From NCBI GenBank assembly GCA_037447655.1, contig JBBHKE010002632.1, forward strand, positions 372,477-436,476: a stretch of DNA of 64,000 bases, in the 5' to 3' direction. Below are positions 38,839 to 51,141 of this stretch, one piece after another. A model generated the notes under the pieces. It was not told the DNA's origin and ran no database searches. It was given only the letters and a program-made list of their open reading frames with translations. This DNA is from Zygnema cylindricum (taxonomy: Eukaryota; Streptophyta; Zygnematophyceae; Zygnematales; Zygnemataceae). Each line of letters starts with the position of its first letter. Within the stretch, counting starts at the first letter, position 1. A program made the position numbers and the translations under genes.

Positions 38839-39160
38839 AAACAACTTACAGGAAATAAATGTAACAATAAAGGAAGGCAAAGAAACAAGAAACTTGCAAT
38901 AAAACACAAGAGCAACGAAGTACAATATATTTTCCAACGAGCTATCAACAATATTAAAAGGGAAAAACAACCATATAAAACCCTGAAAACCAATCAATTT
39001 AATTTAGCGGTCTCAAAAAAGAAAGTACCCATGTAGTTGTCTTATTTCAGTTAACGTGGTGTTTTTTTTTGTAATACAAATTTTGACAGTTAATGTTTTT
39101 GCTTAATTGTTTACTTTGAAAAAACAAAAACAAAAAAACTATGATCTTTATTTGTATATT

Positions 39161-39382
39161 TGGTTGAGGTACGTGAAACGTGCCGATCGATACCTGGAAT
39201 TGTGGTAAAAACCCACACTAAAAGGTATATACAATCAGACCCGTCAGCGTAACATGTGAGCTGGTGGCAGTGGTAGTGCGTTCGCAACTGTAGTGAAAGA
39301 TCCTTGGTTCAAATCCTGTCCGGCTAATCTTTCCCTGTAATCGGATCGTCCATTTTATCCCCCGATTCTAGGAATCTTAACA
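39161..39382 (+). mobile_element. diverged solo LTR of tRNA-bearing TRIM
   Basis: Aligns with the 56304 LTR: ACGTGAA near the start, ACCCGTCAG, GAGCTGGTGG, GTGGTAGTGCGTTCGCA, GGTTCAAATCC, the end GATTCTAGGAATCTTAACA. The tRNA-like part at 39260-39330 has lost two bases in the A box but keeps a perfect B box. The 5' boundary is approximate and no clear target duplication was seen. Confidence 0.65.
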
Positions 39383-39467
39383 TATTTCGACGTTGATACC
39401 CTATCAACTTGAGCTCAAATTTGTGACAAGTGTGACTAAACAAGACACTTATGATAGGCTTGGATGT

Positions 39468-39622
39468 GAACCCCTCTCCTCCTCTCCTCCTCTCCCCCTC
39501 TCCTCCTCTCTTCCTCTCATCCTCTCCTCTTCTCCTCCTTTCCTCCTCTCCCCTCTCCCCCTCTCCTCCTCTCCTCCTCTCCTCCTCGCCTACTCTCCTC
39601 TCCTCCTTTCCTCTCCTCTCGT
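39468..39622. repeat. CCTCTCCT microsatellite
   Basis: Pyrimidine repeat; the Ser/Leu/Pro and Arg/Gly/Glu frames over it are artefacts. Confidence 0.9.
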
Positions 39623-39639
39623 GGAAAAATAAACCACGT

Positions 39640-41352
39640 GACTTAGATGCCTTAACCAATATATAGGGAAACCTTTACAAGTGGTCAAAAGAAATAAAAT
39701 CCAAAATTTAGAAGTAAACTGTTGGAAAAACACTTACAAATGCCCCCAAAAACTCTAAAAAACCCTAATAGTCGAGCGAGTACAAGCTTTGCTAGGTCTT
39801 GCTATGCCCCATGGCCCCTTGTGCTTTTTGAAATCCCAACGGCCTCAATCCTAAAGAGAACCAAGACTCCAAAAATAAGTCCCTTTTTCCTTCCCTCCCA
39901 AGCACTAAGAATAGAAGCCTTGCGAATTTCTTAGTGCTAGAGTATGTTGTACCATAAATTAGGGTTGGGGATGGTCAATGTCCTATATTGTTGAAGAACC
40001 CTCGTCTTCTATACACTCTTATACACTCTCATACAGTTGATGTCAATTAATTAGAAACTCCATATAGAGAAATTTTCACTCCAACCCCCTATTGGTGGTG
40101 GTTGTCAGGTGGTTTTCGTGGCCTCTTACTGATGGATGCTTCTTGAGGAGTAATGTTAAGGCGACTATTATTAAGGAAATCCTTATGGCCCTGTGGTAGA
40201 AGCCTTTTTCAACCATACATGTCTATGGTACGATTTCAATTCCATGTTGTACTTTGTCCAACATGCAACGACATTATGACATTATTATTGGCTTGCCAAT
40301 GCTTTTGACATTAGGGTGTAATAATTTTGACTATGGTTGACACCACATTACCGTTAGAATTTTTTTTTCATATCATACTTAAGAAGATTTGAGTGTGCTC
40401 TCTCAATTCATACTGTAATGTCATTGAAAAAAATAAAGAATAATAATAATAAAATAACACCAAAACCCATGCGATTTTTTTTTTGATTTTTTTTTTTTGA
40501 GGGTAAATTATACGGTTTTAGAGCAAGTCAAACTTAAATTCACCCAAAAACCCATGCGAATTGTAATATTTTTACCCAAAACGAGGGAAAAAGCTCAATA
40601 GTGCAATTACCCTATCTACCTCTTGAAAAAAGAAATCAGACTTTTTTTAGGTTTCCGACCATAAACAAAAAAAGTATGGGCATTTATCTGTCATATTTGC
40701 AGTGGTCAACTTAATTCATTGTGTGATGTGTATCTAGCGATTGACCTCACATAAAAAAAAAGAAAACAGGATAAAAAAAAGTATACAAAACACAATTTTT
40801 TAAATTTTCTAGTGTTTTTCTCTCTCAATCTCTCTTTCTCTCTCTCTCTCTCTCTTTATCTCCCTCCATCACTTTGTCTATCTCCCTCCCTCCCTATCTA
40901 TTCCTCCATACATTCTTAATGCCACGCATTCACTAGTGTTTTGAATTAGAAAATAATGACAAAATTATATTATTTTTGTATATATAAATACAAATCTATT
41001 AAGAACATGGTATAATCCATCTGAGCACGTGGGAACAAAAAAAAGGGAAGGCACGTGGGAATGAAAAAAAGGAAGGCAAAAATGAAACTGAAACACGGAA
41101 CGAGGGTCGAAGCAAACTAAAAAAGCAAAAACAATGCACAAATAACTAGCATAGAAACAAGAATTAACCAACATCGAAAGGAACAAATAATTAACATCGA
41201 AATAATGCACCCGAAACAAAATAAATACCGAACCAAAACCGAAAGATAGTTAAAGTACTACTTAAGGAAACCTCTCAAATCCGCTAGAGTCGATAAAACC
41301 ACGCCAAGGGAAGTCTATTTATACCCCCATTAGTTGTAAAACTAATGAAGTG
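39640..41352. other. non-coding region, no firm gene
   Basis: AT-rich with poly-A/T runs and a CT tract at 40820-40900. A hydrophobic 84-residue minus frame at 40965-41219 lacks supporting features. It may include the 3' flank of the 41353-42174 gene. Confidence 0.4.
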
Positions 41353-42174
41353 TCACACTGATAGAATTGTCGGAGGAGAGACACGACTAATATCTAACCT
41401 TATGGGTTTAATCTTGTCTTTAGCGTCATAAATATACTGGAAACGAATCAAAGATTTTCCTGAAATTTGTCCATCTGTTTTTTTGTCCTCTTCAAAGGAC
41501 TCTTTTGTCGTAGGTAACCGACATTCCATTGACTCCACCGGCGGCAAAAGTGAACCCGAAACGCTCCGGTCCTCATTGAAAGGAGGAGGTCGTGTGACAG
41601 TAGTCACAAGTGACATGAAATTTCGTGACATCATATTTCGTGACACTGGTGGCAAAAGTGGTTCAGAAACGCTCCGGTCTTTCTGACTCGCCGAAGGTTG
41701 TGTGACATTTGTCACAAGTGGCATCACATTTCGTGACATCGGTGACAAAAGTGGTTCCGAAACGCTCTGATCCTCGTGATTGGGCGAAGGTTGTGCGACA
41801 AATGACATCACGTTTTCTATGGTGGGTGGATCCGTTGAAGTTTGTGACGTACTTAACACACCTGTACCTTCCGGCACGTGCTGTATCAAAACCTTTTGGG
41901 TGAAGTCTCGTTGTTCCTCCAATATTTTGTTGGCTTCTGCTTTGGCCGTACTATTAATGTGTGACGCCACATTCACAAGAAACCCTAATGCGAGGAGGAT
42001 ACTCGGAAAAGGTTCTCCTAATGGGGTTTTGGCGATTTGGTTTATTAGAGTACAAATAAAAAGGGCGATATTAAAAATATAGCTAAAGAAACCACTCCAT
42101 AGAGAGATGAGTTCGTAAACGTTGGTCCACTTATTGAAAATTTGCAAGTTCGTCGAAATTAAAGGCTCTTCCAT
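41353..42174 (-). CDS. hypothetical repeat-containing putative membrane protein
   Basis: Intact frame of 273 residues with a good start context (ACAACATGGAAG). I do not recognise the family. Residues about 29-48 (FFSYIFNIALFICTLINQIA) and 56-73 (FPSILLALGFLVNVASHI) are two likely membrane segments. From about residue 118 there are three degenerate repeats of 35-40 residues with core DRSVSEPLLPPVSRN and V-Q/R-P before it. The C-terminal third is charged (KESFEEDKKTDGQ). The repeats are also visible in the DNA (GAAACGCTC-GGTC, CGTGACAT-A). No transposon hallmark was seen around it. The length, single frame and upstream ATG favour a real gene; the repeats could also keep a non-coding frame open. 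Confidence 0.55.
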   Translation of the reverse strand: MEEPLISTNLQIFNKWTNVYELISLWSGFFSYIFNIALFICTLINQIAKTPLGEPFPSILLALGFLVNVASHINSTAKAEANKILEEQRDFTQKVLIQHVPEGTGVLSTSQTSTDPPTIENVMSFVAQPSPNHEDQSVSEPLLSPMSRNVMPLVTNVTQPSASQKDRSVSEPLLPPVSRNMMSRNFMSLVTTVTRPPPFNEDRSVSGSLLPPVESMECRLPTTKESFEEDKKTDGQISGKSLIRFQYIYDAKDKIKPIRLDISRVSPPTILSV

Positions 42175-42991
42175 GTTGTGAAGAAACTAAAGGCAACAAC
42201 TTTAAAAGAAAATTAATTTGAGAATAAGATTGGAAAAGTCTAAAAAGGTTCACTTAAGAAGGAAATGGCAAGGGGGCACACTGTTTAGTCTATAGAGGGA
42301 AAAAAAAATTCGTCAATTTCCCCTTAGGCAAAAAACGGAGGACTAAAAATCCCAAAAAAGGTTGAATGGAAATGTAAGTACTAAGGAATATGAAATGAAA
42401 AAAATGGAAAAAAAATCAAGAATAGCCAATATCGACTATGTGAGTGGTTAACGAAATAACTTATGGAAGGAAAATACGAAAGAAGTATTCTTATTGAACC
42501 TTAAAACAAAGAGTTGTAGAAGAAATTGAAAACACCGAAAGCCTTAAAGCTTTGGAGAGAAGCTAGAAGTCGAATAAGAAAATGTTCGCAGGGGAATGTA
42601 AGGGAGTGATGCTGAAAACAATGACCCGCAAAGGCTTTTATAGTGGTTAGATCCCCCGGAAAGTTTTTCGTTTTGCAAACTGCAAGTATCGTATCCAACT
42701 TGGTTGACTCGGAGCTATTGGCTCTAGTCTAGTCAACTAGGTACTTGAATAGGTTTACGACTACTTTGAAACGACAAAATGGATGTACGACGCGCGCCGG
42801 CAAATGTGTTTGAATTTCATGTCGTCCCGTCGTCCGTACATTAGTCGGTTCATTTCAAATGTCGTCTAGTAGACGTTTTTCTCGCGAAAAGATCGGAAAG
42901 TCTTTTTTACAAAAATAGCGATGGTAAAACCATTTGTGTACGAAATGGGTTAAACTGAAAAAACTTTTAAAGACTTCACAAGAAAGTAAGC
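42175..42991. other. upstream flank of hypothetical gene, no gene seen
   Basis: AT-rich. A 65-residue minus frame at 42501-42698 has no support. Confidence 0.35.
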
Positions 42992-42993
42992 TA

Positions 42994-43534
42994 CACGCGA
43001 ATCGCTATTAGCGTCAAAGATTAAATAGCGTATAAAAATAATTATCGTTATGAACGCTAATTGGGGATTTGAAAAAAAAAAAAAAAAAAACACATATTCT
43101 AATTTTTTACCAATGTTAATTTGGATTTTTCAAAAAATAATAAAAAAAACCCTAAACATGCTTACACTAGTATAGGTATACGTACAAAAACTTTGAAATC
43201 GTACGGCGTCACGTAATTTTACCGTGCGTACTTGCTAGACTATTTTATGTCAGTTAAAATTTTCACTTTCTTCCAATGCACATTCACATGCGCGCGCACT
43301 TATGTTAAATTATTTTCTGTATTTTTTCACTTAGAAAGGTACAATTTGTACGATCTGACACTGACCATACACCACACTATTTAACTCGCATTCTACTTTC
43401 GTTATTAATGCGAATTGGAACAGAACCCTAAAAGGCGTAAAGAAAAAAAAGAATTATTAATGTTATTTAAGATTTTGGGTCAAAATTTGTGAGAACCGAA
43501 TTAGCGTCCAATACGCTAATAGCGATTCGCGGTG
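42994..43534. mobile_element. mariner-like MITE, long form
   Basis: Left CACGCGAATCGCTATTAGCG, right CGCTAATAGCGATTCGCGGTG, TA on both sides (42992-42993, 43535-43536). 541 bp. Confidence 0.8.
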
Positions 43535-43536
43535 TA

Positions 43537-44493
43537 CTGTGCGTCTATCAAATGAAACCAAACAAAACATTACAAACAAAAACTCTTCACGTGACGTTAC
43601 GTCACATGTAAATGGTCACGACACTTCGCCTCATGATTACTAAGTCAAAGAAATAAAGGGGGGTGCCCAAGTCAACGTAAATTAGCAAAATGATTCTGTT
43701 TTGTAGCGAAGATTCCACACTGTTTTTCGGGCGTGTTTTTCGGACGTTCAAAATGTCCGACAACAAAAATCGGCAACATGAATCGTGACATCTGTAGACT
43801 CTACGCAATGTTCTGACATTGTAGGCATTGTTTTTTGTGACACTGTCAGCGTCAACAAATTCTGCGACTTTCGGGCCCGTCGCTTTCGAACACTTATTTG
43901 TATTTTCTCTCTCGACCCGTCGCGAAATTGAGTCAAACACGGTCAAACCGTGCGCATATTACGCACGGAATAAACTAACGAATGATACTTAGCACTTAGT
44001 ACTTATAGTGCTCGTCGAACTATTTTTCGTACATTTACCAACATGTTCCGTACATTATCGTGTATTTCAGTACAGCTGCCTTACATTTTTGTACTTAATA
44101 ACGAAACGCCGAATTCCCGACATCCCAATTATCCGCCGGCAGACACGCTATTAGTCGATGCCGCGTCGGCCGACACGAAAATTTACATTGTCACGGATTT
44201 CCCGAGTCAAGGTGCTACAGTACAGTTCTGTACTACACCGACACTAGAACTGATGTCGCGACAGATTCGGTCAAGTGAAATAGTGAATCGAGCGACAGAT
44301 CAGCCGCGTCATAGTGGTCCCGTAGAATCCCTTCCTGTCATAATCGCACTCCCTCGAAATACACGCCAGCCTTCCGGCTGTTTTCCGTACACGGCCATTT
44401 TGCTAAATCTGCACAAATCCGTCGTTGCCATAAACGCGTAATCAGGAAATGGTGACAAGTCGCCGAGCTCTACTGGAACCTTCTAAGAAACAA
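43537..44493. other. GTAC-rich spacer, no firm gene
   Basis: Small frames on both strands (for example 132 residues at 44043-44441, +) have no recognisable motif. Probably intergenic or decayed element sequence. Confidence 0.35.
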
Positions 44494-44501
44494 TATGTAT
44501 A

Positions 44502-46504
44502 GGGAATTGATCATGACAGTGACTGTTTTGGTTGCGCACAGTCACTTACGTCAGTTTGTCAAAAAATGTACGTTCGTGGTACAAATAAAGTACCGTTGTG
44601 TACAAATTTGACGGTCAATCGGTTTGACAACTTTGACTTTCAAAATACTGTTTCAACCGCTTAAAGTTTTGTCGCGCATGCGGGCGTCAACCGTCATAGA
44701 AAAATTAGCAATTTACACGGCCGGCGAACGTTTACGGTAACAAAACTGCGGCAACCACATGTAAATACAATGGTTGCAAATAATCACTTTTTGTCGTTAC
44801 GTGAGCTCCACGGTGAGAGCACTTAGCCGCAAAATTGAAATTGAATCGTCTAAGGGCGTGTTCCCATGTGTTCAAATAAGGGTTTTTTTCCTTCTTTTTC
44901 ACAGAAAATGGGACTTGCAACGAGAAAATATTACGCCGTACGAAAAATGGGCAAAAACACAAGTACAATTTGCGTCATCTGGAACTTGGAAGGTATGGCA
45001 ATTTGGCGTTATTATCATCGCGACCCACTTCCAGCTCATCTTCACACTTGCACTGGAATCAAATCGCGACCTGATTTTAATCAAAATACTACCCTATTGG
45101 CGAATAGAAAACCGGGATTGCACGCTTAAAACGTTTTCAAAAATTTTGAACGACGGAGAGTACACTCTATTTTTTCCCCTGCTCGTCACGCGCATGTACG
45201 TACGAAAATGACGAGCATGTACGGAAAAGAATCGTTGGGGTCTCGGACCTCCACTTTCATTCATGGGTCTTTTGCAAAATTTTACGTCGTCCTCGTCTCT
45301 CCCCCTCTTTCTCACTCGACCACTCCTATTTCTCTCTTATGTACACGAGATGCAGCAATAATAATATCAAATGAAAGATCTATTTTTTCTTTTTTTTGAA
45401 ATTTTTTAATCTAATTTTGATGGCATATCGAATGATAAAAGATAAGAAAACGAAATCGGCAAGCCATGGCGGAAAATCTACATACTGATGGCGTCACATG
45501 GGAGTATGACTATGCTATGTCACAAAACCCTAAACATCTACAACCTCACAAAAACCTCGACGTCTACAACCGTTGTCGTTTTTGTAGACGTCGCCAATTT
45601 TAGAAAGTTTCGTGGTCGTCTACATTTCGTTTCGTACACTGTCGCACATTTTGTAGACGTCTACAACTATCACATATTTCAAGTAACGAAGGCGCAAGTA
45701 ATGATTGACATAGGCACACTTTGAAAAGTACACCGCAAAATCTGTGCTAAAATCCAAAGTAACGTTTCAAAGTTTCGGTTACATGGGAACACGCCCTAAG
45801 CGTTACATTGAACTTAGACGCAAAGTGAAACGAAACCTCTTTAAACTAAACTGAACTACTGTAAGTTCTGTACGAAATATTAAAACGCACGAAACGAAAT
45901 AAACTTTGTGCACTATAATAAAACGAACCGGCGTAAAAATATCAACTGAAATTAAATGAAAAAAATGCGCGTCGTCACGCGCGACGAAATCGAGCCACAG
46001 TATCTACGATTCAACATTCTTACATTGACCGCAAAATTTTGTTTCGTGCGTTTTAATATTTCCGTTCAAAACTTACAGTACTGTGGTTCAGTTTAGTTTA
46101 AAGAGGTTTCGTTTCACTTTGCGTCTAAGTTCAATGTAACACTTAGACGATTCTATTTCAATTTTGCGGCTAAGTGCTATCACCGTGGAGCTCACGTAAC
46201 GACAAAAAGTGACTGTTTGCAACCATTTTATTTACATGTGGTTGCCGCAGTTTTGTTACCGTAAACGTTCGCCGGCCGTGTGAATTGCTAATTTTATTAT
46301 GACGGTCGACGTCTGCAAGCGCGACAAAACTTTAAGCGGTCCAAACAATATTTTAAAGGTCAAAGTTGTCAAACTAATTGACCGTCAAAATTGTACACAA
46401 CGGTACTTTATTTGTACCAATATGTACTTCGAACTTACAATTAATGACAAAATGATGTAAGTGACTCTGCGCAACCAAAACAGTCACTGTCATGAACAAT
46501 TCCC
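44502..46504. mobile_element. near-palindromic foldback element with 8-bp TSD
   Basis: Starts GGGAATTGATCATGACAGTG and ends CACTGTCATGAACAATTCCC. It is flanked by the perfect 8-bp repeat TATGTATA (44494-44501, 46505-46512). The arms are inverted copies for most of their length (about 460 bp each after removing the nested element), leaving a centre of roughly 150 bp with GTCGTCACGCGCGAC. No transposase frame. The 8-bp duplication suggests hAT-type mobilisation, but very long arms are also seen in MULE and foldback elements. Confidence 0.88.
44854..45796. mobile_element. nested Harbinger-like element in foldback arm
   Basis: TIR GGGCGTGTTCCCATGTG...ACATGGGAACACGCCC, flanked by TAA (44851-44853, 45797-45799). 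The opposite arm of the host element (around 46130-46160) shows the unfilled site with a single TAA, proving the 3-bp duplication. Frames inside (for example 44774-45211) have no transposase motif. Confidence 0.88.
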
Positions 46505-46529
46505 TATGTATAGTGTAGAGACAATATTA

Positions 46530-47369
46530 GGGTGAAGTTCCATCATACGTTTCTGTAATTGTACGGCAAACTCTACAGACCGGGTCGATTGAGGGAGAAC
46601 CTCCATCAGGCGAAAAGTGAGGTTCATTACTGGAAAAAGTGTATTTTCATACAGGTCCAACTCATTTTCATATTTGGCCGTACTGTAATTTTTATTTAAT
46701 ATATAAAACATGTTTATTAAAGATTCGTTAAGATTCTCCAAGCTTTTTGGCGAAAACTTCCACCGTCCGATTTTGAATTTTTGACACAAACGCCCCTACT
46801 ATCCAGTTTCTGGCGAGTCTCCTCAACTCTCCTCGGGAGGAGACTTGCCAGGTACTGTACCTGTCTATTGGTCCACTTGGAAACAGAAAGGTATCATCCA
46901 CGTCGGACGAGCAATGACGACCTCACAATTAGCAAAGGCCACGTGCCTTCGTACAGGGCGGATTTGAAAGCGACTACTTTTTTCTTGTTGCAGGATATCT
47001 CCTTGACGACTCTTTCCCTTCGTGGAAAGGACTTTGCGTACAAAACATAATGGCAAACGCTAAAGTACAAATTTTCATTTTGAAAAGGATTTCGAAACGG
47101 TTTTGTACAATGAAAGGACAAGATCGTACAAATTGTACATTCGCATAGCGCTACTAGATATTTAAATCTGCGTTCGTCCGTACATGCGCCGTTCAGATTT
47201 TGTGCTTTTTCGAATCTTTTAATATTCCCGGCCTGCTGAACAAGATCCGGTGTTGTTCCAATTGCAATCCAGCACGTCAGCAACACAACCTGATGGAGAA
47301 GTGATACAAGTATTACTGCTAGTAAACGTGTCCGTACGATTACTGGGAACGCTTGATGGAGGTTCACCC
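46530..47369. mobile_element. Harbinger-like MITE
   Basis: GGGTGAAGTTCCATCATACG to TGATGGAGGTTCACCC, TTA on both sides. A central palindrome, AGTCTCCTC-AACTCTCC / GGGAGGAGACT, lies near 46815-46850. No coding. Confidence 0.85.
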
Positions 47370-47372
47370 TTA

Positions 47373-48105
47373 GGGTGGACTTCCATTAGCGAAAAAGTGG
47401 GGTTTTCTTACTGAAGGCTGTACCGTTTCGTACAGGCTCGTAAAGATTTTTTTTTCAACGAAAACAACATTACAGAAAATTGTCCAAGGTTGTAGGCGTA
47501 AATTAGGAACGTCGGATTCAATTGTACTTTTTATCCGTGACTCCACATCACTAACCCTACAGTTTGTTAGGACCGTGCACAGTGAGGACAGTTTTGAATA
47601 CAGAATGTGTAAAAATAGGCCGCGTGGAAAAGGTAAAAATAATCCACGATGAGAGCGCGCGTAGGTGCGTACACGTCGCAAGGGCCATGTACCTTTCGCC
47701 ATGGTGGCTGCGAATGCGCCGAAATTATCCCGTCACGCTCCCACCATTAAAGTTTGCCGCCGCCTTTTTGTCGTTGCGTTTTCAAATTTTGGGTAGTACA
47801 TTTAACGCCCTCTGTACGAGTCATTAATTACCTCCGCTGATAAAGATATTATCTCCGCTAGTCATTAATTACCTCCGCTGATAAAGATATTATCTCCGCT
47901 GGTACAGATATTATCTCCGCTCATACAGATATTGCATTCTAACATTGCATTCGAAGATTCTTTCAAGATTTTAAGCATCCAATATCAACTTACGTGTTAC
48001 CAACCAGAATGAGCCACGCAGGTTTACGGATGCGACTTAATGGAAGGCACGCCCTTCAGTAAAATTTTCCGTACAATTACTAGGACGCCTAATGGAAGTC
48101 CACCC
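47373..48105. mobile_element. Harbinger-like MITE, abutting neighbour
   Basis: GGGTGGACTTCCATTAGCG to CCTAATGGAAGTCCACCC, TTA on both sides (47370-47372, 48106-48108). The left TTA is also the right TTA of the preceding element. Contains three or four units of ATAAAGATATTATCTCCGCT type near 47845-47930. Confidence 0.85.
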
Positions 48106-48889
48106 TTAGAGAATTATTCACCGACGAAAAGTTTGTTTTCGAGTGAAAATTATCTGTTTCGGTATGGTCCCTTGTAATGTCGGTGGGCTCATCCTTTCCG
48201 TTCGATTAAATATATGTGGCGGATTAGTCGCAGTTTCTTGTCGTATTTGAAGTCAACGATATTTGTTCGCTAAGATTTGGTTCCAAAGAAGATTTAATTT
48301 TTCAAAAACTCGATGGTAAGACCATCAAGGTACAAAACATGATAAAAACTAAAAATCGTTGATGACCATCAAAGGTAAAAGAACAAACTCCCTAAAAACT
48401 AAAAGCAAAACAAATATTACACAACATAAAAAGCGTAAAAGGGAAAGCAAGTACAATTGAAAGGAAAAACAAAAACAAAAACAAAACCGTAAGAACACCG
48501 AAAGCTATCCTATACACTTATTGCAAAAGAGAATTGGAGCCGTTGGCCCATGTTCCTAAAGTGGACCAAAAAAACCTGTTTAAATTTGGGCTCATAATTT
48601 TACCCTGATTACCCTAATTAAGGTAAGGAGCATATAATTTGGACGCAATTTAGATGCATAAATTTCTTCAATTTAATGCCGTTCATTGGTCCATTATTTG
48701 ACCAATTTTGCAGTTTCGACCCACTTTTAAGGGGAATGCACTTAAAGTTTTTTTTGGGGTTCAAAGCATTGTTCTTAGGGTTGTACATGGGAGGAGACTA
48801 TGTTCAGTGCAATGTTTCTATTTAGTGCCAATCCACAAATTATCGTAGAATCTTGGGACCTATTTGCTCATTGGAGATATATAATTATA
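48106..48889. other. AT-rich spacer, no gene seen
   Basis: AAAACAAAAAC repeats near 48460-48490; no supported frame. Confidence 0.4.
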
Positions 48890-49025
48890 GGTTTGATCAA
48901 ATTTTGGGCAGATTTTGGTCAAATTTGGTCAAATTTTGGTCAAATTTTGGCCAAATATTGGTGAAATCTTGGTCCAATTTGGGTGAAATCTTGGTCAATT
49001 TTTTGTCAAATTTTGGTCAAACTTA
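48890..49025. repeat. 11-12-bp minisatellite TTTTGGTCAAA
   Basis: About ten imperfect units of GGTCAAATTTT / GGTGAAATCTT. Confidence 0.85.
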
Positions 49026-49949
49026 GAGCATACACTGGTTCATTTCATATATATACCAGTACAGTTGGGTTTTGTTTCACATTTAAGAGGAAACGAGGTA
49101 CCAATTTCGTGCTACCCACTGGTCAAATCTAGTGACATACATTAATGCACCATGTAAACTGTTACATATATAATTTTTGTTAAAATTATTACATAAAAAC
49201 TATTTTATTAAATGCATTATGTAAACAATTCTCATTTCGGGGTAATATCATTTCTTGCCAAACATTCTTCTTTACATTGGACCAAATTTTGTGCTTTTTG
49301 TGCCATATCTTCTTCATATTAATAATTAATACCATAATTAATATAAAATTACACACATATATATAATTAAATATATAATTAATAATTAATACTACCAATA
49401 TTATGGCAAATGGCTGTCCATCTTATGGCCATGTAATGGTCCAATTGAGGGCCATAACTGGTCCAAATTTCTTAAGAAATCATACATTTCTTGAAACTAA
49501 CTTCATAATTTCTGAAATAAAAACATTTTAGGAAGAAAATCATGAATTTCTAGAAATCAATGTCAAATGTAAAAAAATCCAGCAGAAATTACCATTCAAA
49601 GCATTAGAGCATCATCAAAATTAACCCACCATTTTTTATTTTTTTGTCCACAGTCTATTCAATTGCTTTTGAGAGTCTGAAATTGTGTTGTACCTCCCTT
49701 CTAAAAAATCGGTTCTGTATTTTCATTACTAAAAAGTACAATTTTTTTTGAACGTTTACGTACTTTTGTTCTATAAAGTACCGATCGGATTGTGATGAGT
49801 GGAATGACAAACTATTATTATTATTGATATACATATTTTATTGTATAATGTAAACAATAAGATATTTTATTGCATAAAGTACTAAGGGTATAGTAATACT
49901 ATATGTTCTCATAAATATTGGCGATAACAAATTTATTCGACCAAGAGCC
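49026..49949. other. AT-rich spacer, no gene seen
   Basis: ATATAATTAATAATTAATA runs near 49318-49400; no gene supported. Confidence 0.4.
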
Positions 49950-50215
49950 AACACTATTATTTTTTAATATAGGTATATTTTAAAAATTGAGAATCTTTTC
50001 AAATATAAGAATATTTTCTAATATGAGTATATTTTCAAACATGATTATATTTTCAAATTTGAGTATGTTTTCAAGTACGCGTACATATATGAACATATTT
50101 TCATGTGTATATTTTTATGTAGGAAAATATTTTTCAAACATCAGTGATTTTCAAATATGAGTATTTTTTTATATATGAGAAGAAATACTCTTAAAAATGT
50201 TTTCAAATGTCAGTT
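49950..50215. repeat. imperfect minisatellite ATTTTCAAATATGAGTAT
   Basis: Irregular 18-22-bp units (TTTTCAAACATGATTATA, TTTTCAAATTTGAGTATG and others). Confidence 0.7.
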
Positions 50216-50556
50216 TTTCCTTCTGAAAATTCTTGAATGTTTTTAAGCTTGGATTTTTGGATAAATATTCTGTCTTATATACAGTTTTTTGTTGTTTGAG
50301 AGCTAAATTTATCTTTTATACTGTATATAAAATCAAATTTGTCAAATACGTGGCAATTTGTCATTTATTTTACAAAAAATTGAAAAAAACTAACGTTTCT
50401 GTTCGATATGCTCTCTTATTATTTAATTCGCTATTCTTCCATGTATGTTTCTATTTGTTTTGTTTTAATCATCTTTCCCTTCAAAAAGTATTGGGGTCTA
50501 TTATCCCTCGAAGAATGAGCCACCATGGGTGTAAATTGCCTTTCAATCGGTCCCGA

Positions 50557-50697
50557 GATGAAATCAGTTTTATTTCTTTATCTTTTCAGTTTTTTTTTCT
50601 GTTTTCTTTTCTATATAATTTATTCTATATATATATACATATATATACATATATATACATATATATACATATATGCATATATATATGTATATAAATG

Positions 50698-50729
<32 letters not shown>

Positions 50730-50821
50730 TATATAATGGTTAAATATATATATAATATTTATATAGAAACCAAAACAGAAAAAAAAACTGAAAAGAAAAA
50801 GAAATAAAACTGATATCATCG
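50557..50821. mobile_element. hairpin MITE with AT-microsatellite loop
   Basis: The left arm GATGAAATCAGTTTTATTTC... (to TCTATATAA, 50622) and the right arm TTATATAGAAACC...GAAATAAAACTGATATCATC (50757-50821) are inverted copies of about 65 bp. Between them lies an ATATATACAT array. Target duplication not clear. Confidence 0.6.
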
Positions 50822-50913
50822 CTATACATATTTATTTTCTGTACTTTGGGTTTATTTTACATTGCTGGCATTGGGTGGATAAGCGAATAGATAAGAAGTG
50901 TATCTAACATGTC

Positions 50914-51141
50914 TATGTACACTCCTATAATTATTGAGACAACATTGGGTCGGAATTTTGACGTTGAAGTGTTTTCAATTTTCACAATAGTTGACATCAG
51001 ATTACAATCAGCATCATAGTTTGAGGATATGTACACTCCTATAACTATTGAGACAACATTGGGATGGAATTTTGACGTTGAAGTGTTTTCAATTTTCACA
51101 ATAATTGACATCAAATTACAATCAACATCATAGTTTGAGGA
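50914..51141. repeat. 114-bp tandem duplication, open minus frame
   Basis: Two units beginning TATGTACACTCCTATAA (50914-51027, 51028-51141), about 95% alike. The period is 38 codons. The minus-strand frame 50857-51183 stays open and repeats SSNYD-DCNLMS-IVKIENT. No known domain; treated as a possible small ORF or decayed element. Confidence 0.8.

Noticed and set aside
43602-44441. Coding genes of 114 and 132 residues
   Set aside because: No motif, no partner exon and lie in GTAC-rich spacer between elements.
50233-50694. 153-residue hydrophobic protein
   Set aside because: The frame is AT-rich, ends in a TA microsatellite and overlaps a hairpin MITE; composition explains it.
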